Part shown: positions 42,663 through 46,643 of the stretch, piece by piece
Position numbering within the stretch: the stretch's first letter is position 1
How the letters are laid out: each line of letters starts with the position of its first letter
Source: an uncultured Lachnospiraceae bacterium
GTDB taxonomy: Bacteria; Bacillota; Clostridia; Lachnospirales; Lachnospiraceae
Assembly (NCBI GenBank): GCA_910586645.1
Contig: CAJUIS010000020.1
Coordinates: forward strand, 1-46,643
Direction of reading: 5' to 3'
Length of the DNA: 46,643 nt
Translations under genes and position numbers: made by a program
Notes under the pieces: generated by a model
What the model saw: only the letters and a program-made list of their open reading frames with translations
Databases searched by the model: none
Told to the model about the DNA's origin: nothing

Positions 42663-43095
42663 AAAGATGACAAAAGAGGATCTGGATCAGGTCGCAGCAA
42701 TCGCGGCGCTGGCCTTTGTAAAGCCATGGAGCAGACAGGGATTTGCGGAAGCTCTTCCCATGGAAAACGCCTGCTTCCTGGTGGCAGATGACAACGGGTC
42801 TGTTGCGGGCTATTGCGGGCTTTACATGGCAGCGGATGAAGGGGAAATTATTAACGTGGCTGTAAAGCCGGACTTTCGGCGGAAGGGAATCGCGGATCAG
42901 TTGATGAAAGCATTGCTTACAGAGGGAATCCGGAACGGCATCTGTCGTTTTTTTCTGGAAGTCAGGGTATCAAATTCTGCGGCAATCCGTCTTTATCAGA
43001 AGCATGGGTTTGTCAAACAGGGAATCCGCAAAGATTTTTATAAGGAAATCCATGAAGATGCATATATTATGAATCGTATCAGTGAAATTATGTGA
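42649..43095 (+). CDS. rimI: Ribosomal protein S18-alanine N-acetyltransferase
   Basis: A 148-residue GNAT acetyltransferase; the acetyl-CoA loop is in INVAVKPDFRRKGIADQLM and the C-terminal strand in FFLEVRVSNSAAIRLYQKHGF. RimI acetylates the N-terminal alanine of ribosomal protein S18 and is commonly encoded between tsaB and tsaD, as here. GNAT substrate calls by sequence alone are weak, but the gene order makes RimI the best reading. Confidence 0.85.
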   Translation: MPQVRKMTKEDLDQVAAIAALAFVKPWSRQGFAEALPMENACFLVADDNGSVAGYCGLYMAADEGEIINVAVKPDFRRKGIADQLMKALLTEGIRNGICRFFLEVRVSNSAAIRLYQKHGFVKQGIRKDFYKEIHEDAYIMNRISEIM

Positions 43096-43112
43096 ATGTT
43101 TGGGAGAAATTT

Positions 43113-44030
43113 ATGTTAGATGTATGTTTGCTTGGAACCGGAGGAATGATGCCTTTGCCGCACCGGTGGCTTACGGCTCTTATGACAAGATATAACGGCA
43201 GCAATCTTTTGATTGACTGCGGAGAAGGGACGCAGATAGCGATTAAGGAAAAGGGATGGAGCTTTAAGCCGATTGACGTGATTTGCTTTACACATTATCA
43301 TGCGGATCATATCAGCGGCCTGCCGGGACTTTTGCTTACCATGGGAAATGCGGAGCGCACAGAGCCGCTTACGATGATAGGGCCGAAGGGATTGGAGCGG
43401 GTGGTTGGAGCGCTTCGGATGATTGCGCCCGAAATTCCTTTTGAGATTCGTTACATTGAGCTTGCGGCGCCTGAGGAGGACATTGAAGTAAATGGATATC
43501 AGATCCATGCATTCCGCGTCAATCATAATATTTTATGTTACGGATACAGTCTGACCATTCCAAGAGCAGGCAGATTTTATGTGGAAAACGCCAAAAAACA
43601 CGACATACCTCAAAGATACTGGAACCGGCTGCAGCACGGGCAGACTGTGGAAGCGGACGGAAAAATTTATACGCCCAAAATGGTGCTTGGCCCTGAGCGA
43701 AAAGGAATAAAAGTTACTTATTGCACAGACACCAGGCCAACGGAAAGCATTGAAAAAGCTGCGGCGGAATCGGATTTGTTTATCTGTGAAGGGATGTATG
43801 CAGAAGAAGAAAAGCTTGCAAAGGCGCGGCAGTATAAGCATATGACATTTTATGAAGCGGCTGAGATTGCAAAGAAGGCGTTTGCGCAGGAACTTTGGCT
43901 GACGCATTTCAGCCCGTCTTTGGTGCATGCAGAGTCCTATATGCCGAAAGTCAGACAGATTTTTTCATCTGCAAGCCTGGGGTTTGACGGGAGAACGGCG
44001 GAACTGGATTTTAAGGAGGAAGAGCAATGA
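43113..44030 (+). CDS. rnz: Ribonuclease Z (tRNA 3' endonuclease)
   Basis: A 305-residue metallo-beta-lactamase-fold nuclease. The zinc motif HYHADH is at 61-66 after LLIDCGEGTQ; further metal residues are in FRVNHN, CTDTRP and LTHFSP. It cuts the 3' trailer of tRNA precursors, needed here because the tRNA genes of the window do not encode CCA. ATG 43113 has GGGAG 6 nt upstream; a GTG at 43092 overlapping the rimI stop is an alternative. It ends 4 nt inside the next gene. Its place between rimI and tsaD is unusual. Confidence 0.9.
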   Translation: MLDVCLLGTGGMMPLPHRWLTALMTRYNGSNLLIDCGEGTQIAIKEKGWSFKPIDVICFTHYHADHISGLPGLLLTMGNAERTEPLTMIGPKGLERVVGALRMIAPEIPFEIRYIELAAPEEDIEVNGYQIHAFRVNHNILCYGYSLTIPRAGRFYVENAKKHDIPQRYWNRLQHGQTVEADGKIYTPKMVLGPERKGIKVTYCTDTRPTESIEKAAAESDLFICEGMYAEEEKLAKARQYKHMTFYEAAEIAKKAFAQELWLTHFSPSLVHAESYMPKVRQIFSSASLGFDGRTAELDFKEEEQ

Positions 44031-44602
44031 AGAAAAAAATCGGAATTGTTGTAATCGGGGCAATTTGCATTGTCCTGGCAGTAGGGGCTTATTATTATCT
44101 GTCTCACAGGAGCGCGTCAGACGATGGGGACGTTTCGGAAGTGCAGAAAGTGGTTTTAAAAGATTTGACAGGAAGTTCTTATCCCGCTACGCCAAGAGAA
44201 GTCATTAAATTTTACAATCGTATTTTATGCTGCTATTATAACGAAACATATACAGAGGATGAATTTTATCAGCTTGCCGATCAGGCGCTTGCTTTGATGG
44301 ATCAGGAACTTGTGGACAATAATCCTGCTGATCAGTACTATTTGAAAGTGAAAACGGAAGTGGACAGCTACCATGAAAAAAACAAGACGATTAATAATGC
44401 TTCCGTATCGGACAGCAATGAGGTAGAGTTTGCGACAATTGACGGAGCGGAATGCGCAAAGTTGTCGGCATCCTATTTTATGCGCAGCGACGACGGCACG
44501 ACAAGAAGCGTTCAAAATTATGTGCTGCGCAAAGATTCTGACGGGAAATGGAAAATACTGGCGTTTGAACTGGCAGAAGGGGCGGACGAAGCAGATGAAT
44601 AA
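44027..44602 (+). CDS. Single-pass membrane protein of unknown function in the tsa operon
   Basis: A 191-residue protein with one N-terminal helix (about 5-26), then an extracellular domain with a helical half (REVIKFYNRILCCYYNETYTEDEFYQLADQALALMDQELVDNN) and a strand-rich half ending in YVLRKDSDGKWKILAFELAEG, reminiscent of NTF2-like or DUF6715-type folds (weak, from memory). AAGGAGG precedes the ATG. It overlaps rnz by 4 nt and tsaD by 8 nt, so it is tightly built into the operon despite having no evident role in tRNA biology. Confidence 0.7.
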   Translation: MKKKIGIVVIGAICIVLAVGAYYYLSHRSASDDGDVSEVQKVVLKDLTGSSYPATPREVIKFYNRILCCYYNETYTEDEFYQLADQALALMDQELVDNNPADQYYLKVKTEVDSYHEKNKTINNASVSDSNEVEFATIDGAECAKLSASYFMRSDDGTTRSVQNYVLRKDSDGKWKILAFELAEGADEADE

Positions 44603-45623
44603 ACAAAAAGAAGTCCGTATTCTGGCAATTGAAACTTCCTGTGACGAGACGGCTGCCGCGGTTGTGGTGAACGGGCGGGATGTACGGTCAAACATTATTT
44701 CTTCCCAGATTGCGCTGCATACGCAGTATGGGGGAGTTGTGCCGGAAATTGCATCCAGAAAACATATAGAAAAAATTGACGGCGTCATTGCGGAAGCCTT
44801 AAAAGAAGCCGAGATGACGCTGGAAGACATTGACGCAGTCGGAGTTACCTATGGGCCCGGGCTGGTAGGGGCGCTGCTTGTCGGCGTGGCGGAAGCGAAA
44901 GCAATCAGCTATGCGAGGAATATTCCCTGCATTGGTGTGCATCATATAGAAGGGCATATCAGCGCCAACTATATTGAGAACAGGGATTTAAAGCCGCCGT
45001 TTTTATGCCTGATTGTATCCGGCGGACATACGCATCTGGTTCATGCGCTGGATTACGGCAAATATGAGATTTTGGGCAGGACGATGGACGATGCGGCTGG
45101 AGAAGCTTTTGATAAAGTGGCCAGGGCTATTGGGCTTGGATATCCGGGAGGGCCGAAAATTGAAAAAGTTTCGCAGGAAGGGAATCCGCAGGCCATTTCG
45201 TTTCCGAGGGCGCGTATTGCAGGAGATGCATATCATTTCAGCTTCAGCGGAATGAAGTCAGCCGTTTTGAATTATCTGAACGGATGCCGGATGAAAGGAA
45301 TCCCTGTCTGCCAGGCGGACGTTGCGGCTTCTTTTCAGCAGGCTGTCATTGACGTGCTGGTTGGAAACGCAGTCAGAGCGATGGATGAAACCGGAATCAA
45401 AAAATTTGCTATTGCGGGAGGCGTAGCTTCAAACGGAACGTTCCGAAAAGCAATGGTACAAGCCTGCAGCAGCCGGGGCGTGGAATTTTACTGTCCGTCT
45501 CCGGTTCTTTGCACAGATAATGCGGCGATGATCGGAGCGGCGGCTTATTATGACTATCTGGCCGGAATCCGTTTTGGACTGGATTTAAATGCCGTTCCAA
45601 ATCTGAAATTGGGAGAACGATAA
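44595..45623 (+). CDS. tsaD: tRNA N6-threonylcarbamoyladenosine transferase TsaD
   Basis: A 342-residue ASKHA metalloenzyme that transfers the threonylcarbamoyl group to A37. It starts ILAIETSCDETAAAVV; the metal motif HHIEGH lies at 116-121; IVSGGHTHLV, GEAFDKVARAIGLGYPGGP and IAGGVASNG follow, as in the family. The ATG at 44595 is chosen from the family N-terminus, with AAGGGGCGG about 9 nt upstream; the longer frame to 44430 runs through the preceding gene. The stop overlaps the ispD start by one base (TAATG). TsaC, the first enzyme of the pathway, is not in this window. Confidence 0.96.
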   Translation: MNKQKEVRILAIETSCDETAAAVVVNGRDVRSNIISSQIALHTQYGGVVPEIASRKHIEKIDGVIAEALKEAEMTLEDIDAVGVTYGPGLVGALLVGVAEAKAISYARNIPCIGVHHIEGHISANYIENRDLKPPFLCLIVSGGHTHLVHALDYGKYEILGRTMDDAAGEAFDKVARAIGLGYPGGPKIEKVSQEGNPQAISFPRARIAGDAYHFSFSGMKSAVLNYLNGCRMKGIPVCQADVAASFQQAVIDVLVGNAVRAMDETGIKKFAIAGGVASNGTFRKAMVQACSSRGVEFYCPSPVLCTDNAAMIGAAAYYDYLAGIRFGLDLNAVPNLKLGER

Positions 45624-46369
45624 TGCAAAAAAAAATTACGGCAATCGTCTTGGCCGGAGGCAGCGGCACAAGAATGGGGGGAGACTGCAAGAAACAGTAC
45701 CTGTCTTTGGATGGCAAACCGATTCTTTTTTACTCACTTCATGCATTTCAGCAAAGCCGTGTGGATGAAATTATTCTGGTTACAAATGAACGGGAATACT
45801 GCCGGAACGAGATTATAAGAAAATACAGCCTGAATAAAGTGAAAAAAATTGTGCCCGGCGGAAAAGAGCGTTTTCATTCCGTTTACGCCGGACTTCTGGC
45901 GGCAAAAGACTGCGGTTATATCTTGATCCATGACGGCGCAAGGCCGTTTTTGACAGAAGATATGATTGAAGAGTCCATTGACGCTGTGAAAATTCACTTT
46001 GCCTGCGCAGTGGGCATGCCGGTTAAAGACACGATTAAACTTGCGGACGATGAAGATTTTGCGGCTCAGACGCCGAAACGGGAAAGAGTATGGCAGGTAC
46101 AGACGCCGCAGACTTTTTCCTATCCGCTGATATTGAAAGCATACCAGAAAATATTAAAAGAACAGCCCAAAGGAATTACGGATGACGCTATGGTCGTTGA
46201 ATACGGGCGTTATGCAAAAGTAAAACTGATTCCGGGAAGCTATGAGAATATCAAAATTACGACGCCGGAAGATATGGCCGTTGCAGAAGCTTTTCTCAAA
46301 CGGCAGAGGCGGTATAAAAAAGAACCGAAAAAATTTAGAAAAAAGATGTTGACAAATATGCATAGATGA
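45623..46369 (+). CDS. ispD: 2-C-methyl-D-erythritol 4-phosphate cytidylyltransferase
   Basis: A 248-residue enzyme of the MEP isoprenoid pathway joining CTP to methylerythritol phosphate. CTP-binding loop LAGGSGTRMGGDCKKQY, IHDGARPFLT, VKDTIKLA, VWQVQTPQTF and TDDAMVVE are present. It has a basic C-terminal tail of about 20 residues beyond the usual end (KRQRRYKKEPKKFRKK). Coupled to tsaD by TAATG. The tRNA-Ser promoter overlaps its last codons. Confidence 0.93.
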   Translation: MQKKITAIVLAGGSGTRMGGDCKKQYLSLDGKPILFYSLHAFQQSRVDEIILVTNEREYCRNEIIRKYSLNKVKKIVPGGKERFHSVYAGLLAAKDCGYILIHDGARPFLTEDMIEESIDAVKIHFACAVGMPVKDTIKLADDEDFAAQTPKRERVWQVQTPQTFSYPLILKAYQKILKEQPKGITDDAMVVEYGRYAKVKLIPGSYENIKITTPEDMAVAEAFLKRQRRYKKEPKKFRKKMLTNMHR

Positions 46370-46378
46370 TGGTAATAT
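46349..46378 (+). promoter_or_regulatory. tRNA-Ser promoter inside the end of ispD
   Basis: TTGACA (46349-46354), 18-nt spacer, TAATAT (46373-46378). The -35 and most of the spacer lie in ispD coding sequence. Confidence 0.6.
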
Positions 46379-46420
46379 TATCAATGCGCTGATTTGTAAG
46401 ACAAACAGCAGAAAAAACTT

Positions 46421-46506
46421 GGAGAAGTATCGAAGTGGTCATAACGAGGCGGTCTTGAAAACCGTTTGTCCGAAAGGGCGCATGGGTTCGAATCCCATCT
46501 TCTCCG
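46421..46506 (+). tRNA. tRNA-Ser (anticodon TGA)
   Basis: An 86-nt tRNA with a long variable arm: acceptor GGAGAAG/CTTCTCC, discriminator G, anticodon loop CTTGAAA, T-arm GGGTTCGAATCCC. CCA is not encoded. Confidence 0.95.
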
Positions 46507-46550
46507 TTTAGCCGTTTGGCGGCTTACAATATAATAAAAAATCTTTATTC

Positions 46551-46640
46551 GGAGAAGTACCCAAGCTGGCCGAAGGGACACCCCTGGAAAGGGTGCAGGT
46601 CGTTAATAGCGGCGCGAGGGTTCAAATCCCTCCTTCTCCG
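46551..46640 (+). tRNA. tRNA-Ser (anticodon GGA)
   Basis: A 90-nt tRNA with a long variable arm: acceptor GGAGAAG/CTTCTCC, discriminator G, anticodon loop CTGGAAA, T-arm GGGTTCAAATCCC. Follows the other serine tRNA by 44 nt, presumably in the same transcript. Confidence 0.95.
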
Positions 46641-46643
46641 CTC

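Overview
The window reads as the chromosome of an anaerobic gut-type Firmicute of the Lachnospiraceae kind (Clostridia). Reasons seen in the sequence: strong AGGAGG-type ribosome binding sites with several TTG starts, a Roseburia-like butyryl-CoA:acetate CoA-transferase, a sigV/rsiV pair, LuxS, very large secreted glycoside hydrolases carrying FIVAR and bacterial Ig modules, and the order tsaE-tsaB-rimI-...-tsaD. No rRNA, CRISPR array, complete phage or insertion sequence is visible. The only sign of mobile DNA is a disrupted remnant of a phage-type DNA methyltransferase at the left edge.

Layout. 1-13.9 kb: a lipoprotein solute-binding protein is translationally coupled to a membrane-anchored AraC-type sensor-regulator. 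A 3154-residue secreted GH2 beta-galactosidase follows, with its own promoter and a perfect dyad just upstream of the -35. 13.9-15.4 kb (minus): anti-sigma factor RsiV and ECF sigma factor SigV, behind a recognisable ECF-type promoter. 15.5-16.9 kb (minus): butyrogenic CoA-transferase. 17.1-19.4 kb: a small lipoprotein, mtnN, luxS and an FlK-type hotdog thioesterase. 19.4-20.9 kb (minus): glycerol kinase. 21.1-24.1 kb: an Rrf2 regulator with three cysteines, then cysK and an O-acetylhomoserine sulfhydrylase. 24.2-24.4 kb (minus): tRNA-Gly and tRNA-Phe. 24.5-26.8 kb: a GT2 glycosyltransferase and an RlmI-type rRNA methyltransferase.

27.0-32.9 kb: a six-gene membrane system (lipoprotein, two ABC-2-like permeases, ATPase, and two membrane-anchored exported proteins, the last resembling a free-standing MacB/FtsX extracellular domain). 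32.9-33.9 kb (minus): asnA. 34.2-40.6 kb: a 2143-residue secreted enzyme that joins a GH30 endo-beta-1,6-galactanase, with a carbohydrate-binding insert in its barrel, to a GH43_24-like exo-beta-1,3-galactanase. 40.6-41.0 kb: a non-coding region with a tight cluster of five DnaA-box-like 9-mers. 41.0-46.4 kb: a tightly packed operon for tRNA t6A modification and tRNA maturation (tsaE, tsaB, rimI, RNase Z, an unknown membrane protein, tsaD) ending in ispD. Two tRNA-Ser genes follow, with their promoter buried in the end of ispD.

How the parts may work together. The GH2 enzyme and the GH30-GH43 enzyme have complementary activities against type II arabinogalactan (beta-1,3 backbone, beta-1,6 side chains, terminal galactose). 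Both end in lysine-rich modules and lack a sortase motif. The lipoprotein/AraC pair may sense the released sugars. The most unusual items are the nested and fused GH30-GH43 enzyme, the DnaA-box cluster with no dnaA nearby, the phased direct repeats upstream of the GH30 gene, the split MacB-like ABC system, and the three-cysteine Rrf2 regulator next to cysteine synthesis genes.
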